A stretch of DNA of 64,000 nucleotides from Ctenosaura bakeri (taxonomy: Eukaryota; Chordata; Lepidosauria; Squamata; Iguanidae): contig CAOLHI010000079.1 of NCBI GenBank assembly GCA_948474755.1, positions 1,364,001 through 1,428,000 on the forward strand. Reading direction: 5' to 3'. A program made the translations under genes and the position numbers. The number at the start of each line of letters is the position of its first letter. Position 1 is the first letter of the stretch. Under the pieces are notes generated by a model, which was not told where the DNA came from, searched no databases, and worked only from the letters and a program-made list of their open reading frames with translations. Positions 1 through 11,811 of the stretch are shown piece by piece.

Positions 1-1075
1 AATCTTGTTTGGCTAGCCATTTAAAATTTTGAAAGTGTCAAAAGGAATGTGGGTAGCAGTGATGTGGCTGACATTATCTACTTGGACTTTGAGAAAGCTT
101 TTTGATAAAATCACTCAACAAACACTCCTGAGTAAACTTAGCAGTCATAGAACAAGTTGACAGGTCCTTTTATGGATAGGCGATTGGTTTAAAGACAGAG
201 AGTCCAGAATGGAAATGAATGAACACTTCTCACAATGGAGAGTTGTAAAGAGGAATGCTTCCCAATGTTCTGTATTGGGATCAGTTCTTTCTAAATGGTT
301 CATCACTGATCTGGAAGTGATCAGTGAGGTGGCAACATGTTCTGACAACACCAAATTATTCAGGAATTGTGAAGAGCTCTTTACAAAATGGTAAATGTAG
401 TTCATTGTATATAAGTGTAAAGTAAAATACAACAGGATAAAAATCTTCACTTCAAATAAATATTGTTGGCGTCCAAACTATAGATGACTAGTTGGATCTG
501 TGGCCACAGCGATAACTTAATGAAAACCCTAGTCTGATGTATGAGAGATGTGAAAAAAAGAGAATTCTATGTTAGGAATCATTAGGAAAGGAATCAAAAA
601 TAAAATGGTCAATATCTTAGTGCTCTTATACATGCATAGTGTATGGTATTGCACACTTGTAATATTTTTATAGTTATGGCTGCCCTACCTCAGGAAGACT
701 ACAAATAAGTAAGTGCAGCTCAAATGAGTAAGAATCCAAACTATTATTTTATGAGGAAAGACTATTTGGGAAAAAAGTGACTAAAGTAGGGAAATGATAG
801 GGTTTGTAAAAGTATGCACAGTATGGAGAAAAGCTTTTCTCCTTCTTTGATGTAACACTAATGGTCTTCCAACAAAACTAACTGACAGAAGATTTAGGAA
901 AGAAAAAAGAAAAGTATTTACTCACACAACTTATAATTAATTTATACTGTCTGCCGCCATAAGAACTGGTGAAGGTCCCTAGCTAAGATGGCTTTAAATT
1001 AGAAAAAGGATTCATGAAGAAAATAAAATTCTGTGCCTATAAGGTACTGGAAACATCTTACAGTTTGAATTCTAA
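1..1075 (+). mobile_element. Decayed CR1/L3-type LINE, RT and 3' region
   Basis: Conceptual reading of the first 450 bases gives reverse-transcriptase blocks with many breaks: an IIYLDFEKAF-like motif near 75-105, then QCSVLGSVL (the decayed PQGSVLGP block) near 262-290 and a SDNTKLF stretch (FADDTKLF) near 340-360. Further on, GIIRKGI and LPYLRKT match the late part of CR1/L3 ORF2. The stretch near 985-1020 resembles the 3' end seen in such elements. It is old and non-functional; the 5' side runs off the window. Confidence 0.7.
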
Positions 1076-1143
1076 GCTCAGTAGGCAGCGTATGTTAAAT
1101 TGTACAACCTGTACAAATATTTATTATGACTTTTTGAATTATA

Positions 1144-1593
1144 CTTGGTCCTACACATCTGTGGGTTTGACTTTCACAGATTTGATTATCTGTGTCCCCC
1201 CCACCTCAGGTGCTTCTTTTCCGGGGGAACCTTCGCTCTTTGAGGCTCTGATCAGGCTATGCAGCCCTTTAAAAACCTACCTCTGGTCCTCCTCGTCCTC
1301 CACCAGCTGTTACCTGTACAGCTAAGGACAGCTCGCAGCCCAATTTCTCAACACCACTAGCCATCTCCCAGTGACCCCACCCACCCATCCAAGGAAGAAA
1401 ATGGGTGGAGCAGAGAGGAAGTATAGGGCCATCCTGTTAACTCCCCCTTCCCTCTCATTCCCTGACCAGGTTTGGACCCTGGGTGCCCATTCTCCCCACC
1501 ATGCCTTGGCTCATTTCCTGCAGACATACACATACAATGTTTTCACTTTTGCAATGTTCCTGTACTCTTAATATGAATATGGAGAGGCAACTG
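1144..1593. mobile_element. Tigger-like non-autonomous DNA element (MITE)
   Basis: Flanked by TA on both sides. One end reads CTTGGTCCTACACATCTGTG and the other ends GGAGAGGCAACTG, a decayed inverted form of the family end CAGTTGGCCCTCCAC. It shares its interior with the copy at 34501-34969, for example CTTTCACAGATTTGATTAT near the start and TTTGGACCCTGGGTGCCC further in. The short ORFs in it are not genes. Confidence 0.6.
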
Positions 1594-2200
1594 TACATGT
1601 TATTGGCGTTGAGAAGTTTCACAGCAAGTACCCTGAGCAAAGTGCTCAACTGTTGGGTGGGACTGTGCAAAGCTTGAAGCTCTTGGGACACATTACGATC
1701 TGGTTTCAACTCTCATTTGGGTAAAGAAATTACCTTAATCGTTCTGCTGGATAACCTATGTCTGGAGAAGATCAGGATCATGACCCTGGAAATTCTCTTG
1801 GAACTCAAAGCTTTCCATGCTACTACTAGATATTTTGGTCTTTGGGGTTCAGACAAAGACATTTTTATTCCCCTCATCTTTTATCATGAAAAGTGTTAAA
1901 CAGTTTCAGTTTTGTTTCTCATCAGTTTATTTTTGTTAAATGATCTTGACTGAAAGCTCATCTGAAGCTTGATACACATTTATCTTTTAAGTAAATAAGA
2001 ACAAAAAAGAGTACAGCATAAACAGTTACAGGCTAGATATGACATTTTACAGCAGATTTGCACAACTTGGCAGTAGGCAAGGGCCGAAATTAAATAATCT
2101 AAACTTCTTTGGGCCACAGATAGGTTTTTAGCACCTCACTTTACAAGTAAAGTTATAATAATGATATAATAATAATTTTTCTTTGCAAAATAGTTTAATA

Positions 2201-2235
2201 ATTAATTATACTATAATTATTATAGTATAATTAAT
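2201..2235. repeat. Perfect AT-rich inverted repeat
   Basis: Two exact 17-nt arms (ATTAATTATACTATAAT and its complement) around a single T. A second short pair with TTTGCAAA lies just outside on both sides (2182-2189 and 2238-2245). It may be the end or core of a small AT-rich element; no family assigned. Confidence 0.75.
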
Positions 2236-2300
2236 GATTTGCAAATAAAAGAAACCATATTATAAAAATATGCTATAATTATATTATAAAAATATGTCCC

Positions 2301-2939
2301 CATGCTTCCATACCTTCTCATCAGTGCTGGGGCAGGTAAGGAAATGCTGGAAGGCATCACACTGGGCAACACTGGATATGGCATATGGCCCATCCAGCAT
2401 GCCAGGCCTTTGCGGTGCTTGGAAATGAAGTCCTTCTCAAAGTGCCCAGTGGCCTGTTTCTCTGGCAAATAGGGCAACGAGATGACAGAAAACTTTCCCA
2501 ACAGGCACCCGTAAAGCCAGTCAAAGTGCTTATAGTGCCAGTGTACCTGATGCCTAGTGTGGCTGCGTACCAGCTTGTAGGCAATATAGCTCTTCATGTC
2601 CTTCAATTTCATCTGCTTGATGGGGTCTTCGATGGAGCACTGGAAAGAGTATGGGTTCTCCTGCCACTCAAGCCCATAGGTGCCCAGCACCACACACAGT
2701 TTGTCCCATCCTTCACAAAACCCAATCCTTTGCCCAACACAAAAGCCTCACCATCCAATTTCATGAAAGTGGAGAAGCAATTCAAGAAGAGGTTACAGTT
2801 GCCTAAGCTGTTGACGCCCTCGAGCCAGCCCTCGCTCCTGGTTGCTGAAGAGGCTCAGCATCTCGTGTTCCCACAGGGAGATCTTGCCCAGCTTCTCTGA
2901 CTTGAAGTCATACAGCACGTGGGCTCGCAGCAGCACTAT
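2301..2939 (-). pseudogene. SNX18-like (SNX9/18/33 family) retropseudogene, SH3 plus PX remnant
   Basis: Reads as a broken, intronless copy of a sorting nexin with SH3 and PX domains. From 2939 downward an SH3 start is readable (ALRA-like, then LYDFKSEKLGKISLWEHE), then a frameshift inside SH3. After it comes a PX-type block with [53 protein letters not shown] and [10 protein letters not shown]. Another one-base loss follows before a stretch that fits [12 protein letters not shown]. The low-complexity linker between SH3 and PX (about 190 residues in SNX18) is missing. The copy stops at about 2301 before the BAR region. At least three frame breaks make it non-coding. GC-rich DNA at 2940-3230 may be 5'-UTR of the source mRNA. 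SNX18 fits best, but SNX33 is possible. Confidence 0.78.
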
Positions 2940-3425
2940 GGCCTGACTGCTGCTGCTGCTGCTGCCCAGGCAGGGGATGGGGACAGGGACATGGACAAGC
3001 CACCCCACAGCGCCACCAACCAAAGGCAACTCACCCTCCTCCTCCCTTTCCCACTGGTTCTCCTCCCACCCACTCTGGCGGCATTCTCTTTAGTGAACAA
3101 ATGGGCTGGCTCCCCACACACAACACTCGCTTCCCCTGCAGCGCCTCCTCCTTTGCTTCACGGTCTCTGGACCTTTTTATTTTCCTCACAAGCCATTCTG
3201 TTCTCTCTCTTTCAGCGTTCGGAGAGGAACAGTGTGTGTGTATATATGTGTGTGGCACAGCTGTGGTGGTGAGGAGAGAGCTTCCCTTCTCCCTTCAGAC
3301 CCTTCCTTGCCCCTCAGTGACTGAAGAAGCCAGCCAAGCCGGCTGGGGTACCACCAACCCCATAGGAGTCCCCACTTCATTCTGTTTGCATTGCCTGAGT
3401 GGAGGGGACCATGTGCATGCGTGCA

Positions 3426-3427
<2 letters not shown>

Positions 3428-3457
<30 letters not shown>
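3428..3457. repeat. (GT)n microsatellite
   Basis: About 15 uninterrupted GT units. A shorter GT/AT run lies near 3233-3252. Confidence 0.95.
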
Positions 3458-3458
<1 letters not shown>

Positions 3459-3589
3459 AAGAGGCTGGGCTGTGCCCAGGGACTGCTCCACCACGTCACC
3501 AGTTTCACTAATCCAGAACCAAGAAGCAGGGCCAGAGAGCCGAACATGGAGTGGCCACTCCCACTGATGGGGCTCAGCAGACAAACAGG

Positions 3590-3672
3590 CACAGGAGAGG
3601 TGGAGATGGGGGCCACACAAAATCCTTTGGCAGGCCACATGTGCCCCCCAGGCCATATGTTGTGCAGGCCTG
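3590..3672. mobile_element. hAT-like element terminal fragment
   Basis: The stretch has GGGGGCCACACAAAATCC, GGCAGGCCACATGTGCCC and a GTTGTGCAGGCCTG end, a pattern seen at the end of widespread Charlie-type hAT repeats. The other end was not located. A related fragment is suspected at 41640-41706. Confidence 0.4.
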
Positions 3673-6568
3673 TTTTATAGTATATAATGGATATTTTCCC
3701 CTCTCTTCATGGTGAACTTCAAAAAAAGGAAAACAGTTCACTAACTGACTTATTATTACTAAATAACCTGATTTAGGTTGTACTTATTATGAAAAGATTA
3801 CAAGCTGTAGCTAGAGTGTTACATCATACTGTAGAAAGAATGTGCAAGTAATAAGCATTCTATAGCTACAAAGATATTTCTGTATGATTAACTCATTAAT
3901 TATTTTGTTTGTAAGAGACAAGCCTGGACTCAGGAGGCACATAAACGTTATCATTATTATGGCTCCAGATTTCATCCTCCTTAACAGGAATCTTCATGTG
4001 ACTATTCCAGTATCTGCATCTGCCTGGTCATGTCTGTTCATGGATTCTTCTAAGGCAGCTCTGAACACTCTTACCACACCTATGCTGACTCCCTCACACG
4101 CACACACACAGGGAACACCCAGCCCAGGATAACAGCTACCATTCAGGGGCTTCCTGCATTTTTATTTCACTTTGGAAAATGCACTGCCTTTTCATTTATC
4201 ATTATGCATACCTACATGCATTTTGCACTGAATGTGATTGTTACAGATATACTAATATTTCTCACTAGTCGAAGTACTGCAATTAATACCTGGGGAATGT
4301 GTTACATCTCCCAAATACTGTACCTTTGTAACTACATCTTTGATTCTCATCATATGATTGTTAATAGGGGAGTTACCAATATAATCTTTATTCCAGTTCA
4401 AGTACTTCTCCCTAAATGCTGAAGTACTTAAAAAAATTTGTAAGCGCTTTACAGTTTGGGTAGTTCCATGGTCAACCATCATAATATAAACTCCATCCTT
4501 CTTGTAATAGTGCAACTGACCACCTCACCAGTAGCTAGCATTTCGATGGACTTCTGAGGTTTCATTTTTTAAGATTCTTGTGTCTTCCACCTAAATGTTC
4601 TTCTACCTAATCCTCCAGTTTTTTTTCAAAAGTGCACTACACAGAATATGTAATGTTCACATGCAATAGAGCCATCATCACATAGCATTACACTTGAAAG
4701 AAAAAGAAGTTTGGCATACAACAGCAAGTCTGTAAGCCCCCAAACAAAACAACCCACTTATTGTGCTTAGTATTACAATGGTGCAGATAAAATATTTTGC
4801 AATAAAAGTCACTTCACATGGAGAGCATGTGTACAGCAAAGAATGTATATAAGATCTGCCAGGCTCTACACATTCAGTTAATCACATTCAGAAGCCATCA
4901 GTAACAAACTCAGTTACCAATCATTACTCAAGGAGAATTTCATAATAAAGGAATAAGAGAAGCAGCTTATCTAGAAGCCTCTCTTAGCTCTGAAGTTACC
5001 TTGTCAATTTAAAATGACACTTACCAAAAAAACAAAAACAAAAAAACCCTAGGGCTTCTTCTGCAATAGGAAAAGCAGATTAGGCATTCTACGCTATGAC
5101 ATTTAACAAGCATACAAAAAGCATTTTAGCATGCAACTGCATACTGATTCTGTTTACATTTTGCTGTCTTATGCAAAGAATGATTTTGTTTCCCTCGAAA
5201 TGCTGGAAAATATTAAGAATGGAGCACTGAACAATAATGAATTTGCCAGGTTATCATTTTAATATTCACCTGAAATGTCAATTACATTATGATATGAAGA
5301 AAATGAAAGCTGGCATACAGCAAAATCTAGTTTCAAGAGAACAACCAACTGCTATGCTTTGGGAAAGCTAATCACTTATAAACACAGTCATCCCATTCAT
5401 GAGGTCTGACTACGCAGTGACCGACCAGGAAAGAGATCCTGGGGGCATGGTTTCTAAAAATATGAAGGAAAAAAAACCACTAGTGTGTATCTGTTAAAAA
5501 GCCAGATTTCACATTACAGAACACTAGGAAAGGACTCAAATATAAATTGTCAGCATCATAATGCCATTACAAATCTATGATTTGACTACATTTGGAACAC
5601 TATGTGTAGCTCTGGATGCCACTATTCAAAAAAAGATACTGTGGATCAAGGGTGGGTACTTGTGGAAGGCTGCAAAACTCCTCCGGAGACTTTGGAAGGC
5701 CACATACACCCCCACTTCAAATAAATAAATAACTAGCTCATAAATGACCTCTTATGGAGATGGGGACATTTTTTGGCATGATTTTGAGGCTCCCCAAGTC
5801 ATTTTAGGCCCAGGAGAGGCCCTTTCTAATAACAAAAAGTCATCAGAAGTCTCTTTTTGTTCACTCCCTGTCTCAAAGAAGGGGATCGCCTAAGTTTGTA
5901 TTTCTAAAGAAAAAAAAAAATCAGAATTGAGAATATATTTGGATACACTAGTACCAGTACTAAATTTCACTCATCTTTATAAATTTTGAAAATGATTTTT
6001 TCCTGCACCAGACTTGTATTCCTCTGCAGTTTAAATCCTTTCATATTTGTTGGACTGTCCTGGAAAACAATTCCAACCCTCCCATGCATATTTTCCTCCT
6101 TTTTTCTCTCCTTGGACCTTCACATTTTTTGATAACAGAATTTGAGTGTAAAATCAGAGAAGGACATGACCTTTGAAGGTTAAACATTTGGTATATTAAA
6201 GGTTGCCCTGCATGAAGTGCTAAAAAGGGAAATATGCATGCCAGTCATGTAATGGATGCAGATAATGGTTCTGGAAGAATGTTAGGCAGCTCAGTCAATG
6301 GAATAAGATTGATTAAAAGTACAAGATTATTACCAAGTGGCCATTAAAGGTGCCTCACCACTTTCTAATTCTGCATTAGTGCTGATCCAAAGTTTTTTGA
6401 CTGTCAAACTTCTGGAGGCACCATTCTTACAATTTCAAATGATTAATACAAAAAACAAAGAATGACCGAATGAGAATATGCTGTCCTTATCCTTTTAGTT
6501 TTGGAAAATCCTTTTGACAGATATGATACAGCACAAAATGCTGAACTGCCATAGCCAAAAAAACTTAC

Positions 6569-6700
6569 CAATGGCCTTTGTGTAGTGCCTTGCACCAAGT
6601 AACAATTCTGGGGCTCTGTACCAAAATGTCACCACAACTGGATCCAGATCTGCCAGCGGCTTAAGTGGAGAATTAAATAACCTTGCAAAACCCATATCAG
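6569..6700 (-). CDS. CDK19: CDK19 coding exon 6 (DMG motif, activation segment, APE)
   Basis: A 132-nt exon, phase 1/1. It completes Ala from exon 5 and reads [10 protein letters not shown] to RHYTKAI, then the first base of Asp. It carries the DMG motif that replaces DFG in CDK8/19, the activation segment around [18 protein letters not shown] with Asp where other CDKs have the phosphorylated Thr, and the APE motif. The acceptor is TATTTTTCAG and the donor GTAAGT. The next exon (starting with the rest of D, then IWAIGC) was looked for down to position 1 and not found. The window therefore ends inside intron 6, and the C-terminal half of the protein is missing from view. Confidence 0.97.
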
Positions 6701-7256
6701 CTGAAAAATATAGAGTATTTTTATTACATCAATTGCAAATGTTTCCAAAGCAAACTATACAGCACATAATCATTATCCATATTTGTTGGCCTACCTACTT
6801 GAGCGGGCTTAAGGGTTTGCCATAGAACACTGCAAAAAGCCTTTCTCCTTATTTTATAACCTCCTCACCGGCCCTTCTCTGAAATCCTATTTGACCAACT
6901 GGGGCCTTGTATGTTGGCCGAGAAATAGAAAGCCAACCCTAACAAGGCAGTATGTGTATGCCAATACTAGCACTGTCAATATTGCTGGCAACTTAGAATG
7001 CACTGACACCCAAGCTACATCATGAGTCCTCCCTGGTCTCTCAACTGCAACTAAGGAATTCTGGCCTTCTTGCTGCTCGCTCTTACTCTTTCTTTATATC
7101 AGTTGGATAGGTTCACAGCAGATTGTTAATTCAGGCTCTCCCACAATACTACAGAAGATGCTTGTGCATCAGCTGAAATGTGTGGACAAAGAACAGTCAG
7201 ATAATTACAAGACAGCTCATCCATGTTTCTTGTGCCAATCTTGTGTATGGGTATGG

Positions 7257-7486
7257 GTATGTGCCCTGAAGTCACCTGTTGATTTATGGCAATCCCAAGA
7301 ATTTCATATGGCTTTCTTAGGCAAGGAATACTCAAGAGATGGTTTTTCCAGTTCTTTCGTATGGAATATAGCCTACAGCACCTGGTATTCATTTGCAATC
7401 TCCCCTCCAAGTACTAACTGGGGCTGACCCTGCTTAGCTTCCAAGAGCAGACAAGATCTGGTGCATTTTGGGCATCTACAATGGCA
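7257..7486 (-). mobile_element. 5S-Sauria chimeric SINE
   Basis: On the minus strand this begins (7486 down to 7370) with 117 nt that follow 5S rRNA closely: AGCTAAGCAGGGTCAGCCCC, then AGTTAGTACTTGGAGGGGAG and a CAGGTGCTGTAGGCT end. It then runs into a Sauria-type SINE body (7370-7257) with a CTTGCCTAAG-like block and a tail related to the BovB-like SINE 3' end. Substitutions in the 5S part and the fused body argue for a SINE and not a working 5S gene. Confidence 0.75.
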
Positions 7487-7773
7487 ATTTAAATGAGCCA
7501 GCACAGTAACATCATTTGATATATTTTGAAAAGCCATGAAGTATTCCAAATATGCCCTTATATTAGAAATGATTTCATGAAAATCTAATTGATATTAATA
7601 TCTGAACATATACTTAACTATTTATTGTTAAAGATAAAGGTACCTCACTTTAAGTTATAAAAAGTTAATAGAGGGAAGCAAATAATCACGACAATATCAA
7701 CATTACAGCAACAGCATGTGAGTTTTAAAACTGAGCATAAAATAGACTCAGCATCAGAATATCTGAGCAAATT

Positions 7774-7872
7774 AGCATCAAAATGAAATAAAATAAAATA
7801 AGTGTCAGGAAAACCTGCCAGTCCCTTCTCCGGCAGGTTTCCCTGACACTTATTTTATTTTATTTTGATGCT
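7774..7872. repeat. Long imperfect hairpin with (AAATA)n in the arms
   Basis: Left arm 7774-7819 and right arm 7832-7872 are complementary, apart from one extra five-base unit on the left and a few substitutions. They meet at a 12-nt loop (AGTCCCTTCTCC). The inner arm carries GTGTCAGG and AACCTGCC, and the outer arm carries AATAAAAT repeats ending in AGCATCAAAA. The family is unknown. Confidence 0.8.
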
Positions 7873-8135
7873 AGGTGATGCACCTGAAGGGGTCATCATG
7901 GCACCAATGACATCACCTGGAGTGGATATGAATAGTCATACTCCCACTACTGATAAGAACTCCATCTTAAAAATCAAACATATTTAGAGCAGCTGGAGAA
8001 TTTTGCAGGCTAGCAACTACCTGTACCATAAGCATGAAGTAGTATGAGAAATGGCTGGTATGCAGAGACATAAATAAAACAAGAAAATGCAAATAATTTA
8101 CAGTCTTCTGCCTTGAAAGCTTCATGTTGGAGGGG

Positions 8136-9110
8136 AATCATAGAATCATAAAGCTGGAAGAGACCACAAGGGCCATCGAGTCTACCCTTCTGCCATGCAG
8201 GAATACACCATCAAAGCATTCCTGACAGATGGCCACCCAGCCTCTGTTTTAAAAGTCTCCAAAGGAGGAGACTCCATCACACTCCAAGGCAGTGTATTCC
8301 ACTGTTCAACTGCTCTAACCATCAGGAAGTTCCTCCTGGTGTTTAGATGGACATTCTTTTCCTGAAGCTTGAAGCCGTTGCTCCATGTCCTAGTCTCTGA
8401 GGCAGCAGCAAATAGGCTTGCTGCATTCTCCACATGACATCCCTTCAAATATTTAAACATTCAGCTTAACCTTCTCTTCTCCAGGCTAAACATACCCAAC
8501 TCCCTAAGCTGCTCCTGACAGGGCATGGTTTCCAGGCCTTCTACCATTTGGTCATCCTCCTCTAGACATGTTCCAGCTTGTCAAGATCCTTCCTGAACTG
8601 TGGTGCCCAGAACTGGACACAGTATTCCAGGTGGGCTTTGAGCAAAGCAGAATAGAGTGATCCCTTGTATCACTTCCCTTGACCTAGACACTACACTCCT
8701 ACCAATGCAGCCCAAAATTGCATTAGCTTTTTTAGCTGCTGCATCACACTGCTGACTCACATTCCGCTTGTGGTCTGCTAAGACTCCTGGATCTTTTTTA
8801 CATGTATTGTGGTCAAGCCAGGTGTCACCCATCTTAGATCTGTGCATTTATCTTTTTCTGCCCAAGCCACTTCTCCTGGCTGAGGAAACTAGCACTGGGC
8901 CCAGGACATAACCCAGGGCCCAGGCACCATACTAGTCACTTCTCTCCAGGATGAAGAGAAGCCATTGATGAGTACCCTTTGGGTTTGTTCAGTCAACCAC
9001 TTACAAAACCATCTAACAGCAACACTGTCTAGCCCACATTTCATTAGCTTGTTTGCAAGAATATTGTAGGGGACGGGCCAGATAAAAACCCCATGAAGAA
9101 ATAAATGCAG
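8136..9110 (-). mobile_element. CR1 LINE, 3' part
   Basis: Minus-strand reading gives the late CR1 ORF2 in pieces: CNWLT-like and QRVLINGFSSSWREVTS near 8950-9010, the DHKRNVSQQCDAAAKKANAI block near 8700-8790 and MFKYLKGCHVENAASLFAAA near 8400-8460. A conserved 3' UTR follows, ending at 8136 in the ATTCTATGATT octamer-type end. Many stops and frameshifts are present. It lies in the same orientation as CDK19. Confidence 0.85.
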
Positions 9111-10506
9111 AATACAATCAGAGCTACATGCCAAATCAATCAAATCAAAATCAGATTTAGGTGTGGCATATTCCCATTGTTGCCAGAGGGTTCTTAGTCA
9201 TTTTTGTTGCAGCCTAATACAGTTGATCTCCTGAAATCGATATGGATTATTACAGGGAGCTCTGAAAATGTGTAAACCTGCACAATCTTTTATGGCGTTT
9301 TAGCTATTTTGCATATGTTTGCCCATCACTCCTGGCCTTATGAACATGGTGGAAATACATACTTTTTGCTACTTTTGAAAAGTAAATTTAATTGCTTGCC
9401 AATTGTGCTAAACTAAAAAGGTTCTGTACCGTTTACCTTACTATCCATACACCAACAGAATTAAACAACAATAGATCTTGTTGTGCTGTGATCTCAACTG
9501 GTGTCAAACCAAAAAAAATGGTTTCCTTGCCACTCCACACTAGAGAATATTATTTAAAAGACAAGAATAAACTCTGAATTTTAATTTTAAAAATCTCATA
9601 TATAAAGTATGACATTAAAACAATTTTAAAAAGTACTAAAATGACATAGATATCAGCATTTTTCAGCTGCAAAGATCATGTTTGTGTTTAACACTTGACA
9701 AGTGCCTTTGCATTTTACTGTAAATCTGTATTTATGCCCAGATAGCACTATGTTTACTAATAATATGATCATGCATTTGTCTATGAAGCTGCTTTTGTGT
9801 AAAACTTCCTGTTTTTATCCTGACCACTTTCATATTGTGCTTTGCTTTGAGCTGCTCATTAATGATTTACATTAATACTCTGAGGTCACAATGACTTGCA
9901 CAGGATAAAAATTTGCTTAACACTGAAGTACAAGAGGTTTATAATACTTAATATTGACTGCATCATGGTTACTATATTTTATTCTACTATAGACTTAATT
10001 GCACTTCATTTGTGTTTGCAACAAACCATTAACTTAAAAGAGGCAGAAGAGTAATTAAGCCCTAGTAGGATCTGGTCAGAGAGTAACCTAGACTAGGAGT
10101 TAAGCCTTTGGTGGGAGTTTAGCCAAATGGCTGTTACATGCCTTATATGAAAGTTTAAAGATATAATTGAACCATTTCTGAGCAGGAAGTTACCTGTTAT
10201 ATTGTCTAGAAAGTGCACTGAGGAATGTATCGACCTTGACCTGGGAGAATTAAGGGCCTATCACAATTATTGTCACAAAAAATGTCAGTTCCCACTCATT
10301 TATTTAGAACTAGTCTATATTTCATCGTCTCTCTAAACAGTAACTTCCTGTTGACATTTTGCAGAGTTTCCATCAGATATTTCTAGAGGCTTCTGTAAGA
10401 TCGTCAAAATTCTGCAGGAAGCAAAATCTCTATCTGTTGATCTCATCTGTTTCTTTCAAGCACTAAATGGAATACATTTCATGTGGGATATATAATGATC
10501 ACAATA

Positions 10507-11243
10507 CAGGCATACCTCAGTTAACAAAGCTTTTTTCAGTGAAGCTCCTTTTTATGCCTGTGAAGCCCCATTTCCTCCTCCTAGTTTGTCCATCTAAAAT
10601 ATTTTTAGCAGTATTGGCACTGGGAGGATGGTGAAACAGAGCTGGAGAAACACAGACTTTTGTAGTTGGGTTGCAGCAGTACATTTGCAATAACTGCACT
10701 ATAAAACTGGGAGCTGGGAAAGAATGAGATTCTTCCAGCTGATCCTACTGCAGCCATGTGTGCCTTCCTACAACAGGCATGGTAAACAGCAGCTCCCTTC
10801 AAATTCCCTTACTAAGCACATGTGAACAGCAAAACAGGGAGAAAAGAAGAAAGTGGATAAGCTGCCCTCACCAACTACCACCATAATGTTAAAAAAAGCA
10901 CAGCTCAATGATTTCCAAAATGGAAATCATTAGCATAGTGGAGGTTAGTGAAAGAAAATGTCATCTCTGCAGGCATTTGAAAGAAGTTTTCAAGTGGTTT
11001 CTAAAATATTCAAAATGTTTTTGTTTGCTTCTGCAAGATTCAGCTGCTCTACCCATTTCATTTCACATGTGCATTTTATTAGTTTTGAATAAGAAGCCTG
11101 CTGAAACATGTTGAAGTGCTCTTCTTTTTTGGTAGCATAGGAAGCTACCCCCATTCTTTTCATTTTCTTTCCACCTCTGGCCCCAAATTTCCTGGGAGTA
11201 ATGCCCCCGGAAGAAATCTACTTCATTAAATGAGATTTACCTG
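10507..11243. mobile_element. Tigger-like MITE, copy 1 of a three-copy family
   Basis: TA duplications flank CAGGCATACCTCAGTTAAC at the left and AAATGAGATTTACCTG at the right, an imperfect inverted pair of the Tigger/pogo type. The interior has CTGGAGAAACACAGACTTT and matches 12515-13255 and 20012-20998. The ORFs inside are incidental. Confidence 0.7.
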
Positions 11244-11753
11244 TATGTATACATCTGCCCTTATTACACTTAATTCTAAATATTTCTGGTAGTATCCCAG
11301 TCTTCACTGTGGTCATAATGTTACACTGATACAATACACTATCATTTTAATAACAATATTCTGGGAAAGTGAAATTAAGATCAGGATACAAATTGATGTT
11401 AATTTCCTGAAAACAAGACACTTTTCCTTTTCCCTATGTTGTACTTGTACCACTCTGCAATAATGCTAGGGATGTACACATTAACATTATAAATATATTA
11501 ATATTACAAGCAATTTTAAATAGTTTACACCTGGAGGTAGTTCAGAGAAAAGTGGGGATGAACAGAGATCTAACTAGTCTCCCCAACTTGGCAGCCTCCT
11601 ACAGCTGCCCTAATGATCAGAGGAACTTGCTGAATAAGGTTAGTTAGAACACTAGGGCTAAGCAAGAAGCAGGTAATTCGATCTGCCACTGGACCAAATT
11701 TCTCTTACTATTATAGTTACATTTTTAAACACATAATATATTAAAACACTTAC

Positions 11754-11811
11754 CTATTTTTACTCTTCCTCTCTCAGGACCTTCACCCATTACCAGAATA
11801 TTTGCTGGTTT
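11754..11811 (-). CDS. CDK19: CDK19 coding exon 5 (catalytic loop KPAN and beta7-beta8)
   Basis: A short 58-nt exon. Translation gives KPANILVMGEGPERGRVKI plus the first base of an Ala codon, so it enters in phase 0 and leaves in phase 1. The Asn of KPAN is the conserved metal-binding residue of the catalytic loop; MGEGPERGRVKI is the CDK8/CDK19-type insertion ahead of the DMG motif. The acceptor is ATTTTCCAG and the donor GTAAGT. The sequence is the same in CDK8 and CDK19 over this stretch, so assignment rests on its neighbours. It is easily missed by ORF finding because it is only 19 codons long. Confidence 0.96.

Larger units (their letters stand above)
1..6568 (-). other. CDK19 intron 6 (3' end outside window)
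   Basis: Non-coding sequence after exon 6 in the direction of the gene. It holds a decayed CR1/L3-like LINE (1-1075), a Tigger-like element (1144-1593), an SNX18-like retropseudogene (2301-2939), a GT microsatellite and an hAT-like end near 3.6 kb. Between about 3.7 and 6.5 kb I see no gene. That stretch has AT-rich single-copy-looking DNA and a possible hAT-like fragment around 5.64-5.9 kb (GGGTGGG-type start, weak). Confidence 0.85.
6701..11753 (-). other. CDK19 intron 5
   Basis: A complete 5.05-kb intron, GTAAGT to CAG. It contains the 5S-Sauria SINE (7257-7486), a hairpin (7774-7872), a CR1 3' fragment (8136-9110) and one Tigger-like element (10507-11243). Stretches 9120-10500 and 11250-11750 show nothing recognisable beyond AT-rich DNA. 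Confidence 0.85.

Noticed and set aside
3186..3656. 156-codon minus-strand ORF with a run of His-Thr
   Set aside because: The HT run is a GT/AC microsatellite; the rest overlaps possible UTR-like and hAT-like sequence.
7370..7486. Functional 5S rRNA gene
   Set aside because: Many substitutions from 5S rRNA, a SINE body directly attached, and no terminator run of T after the 5S part.
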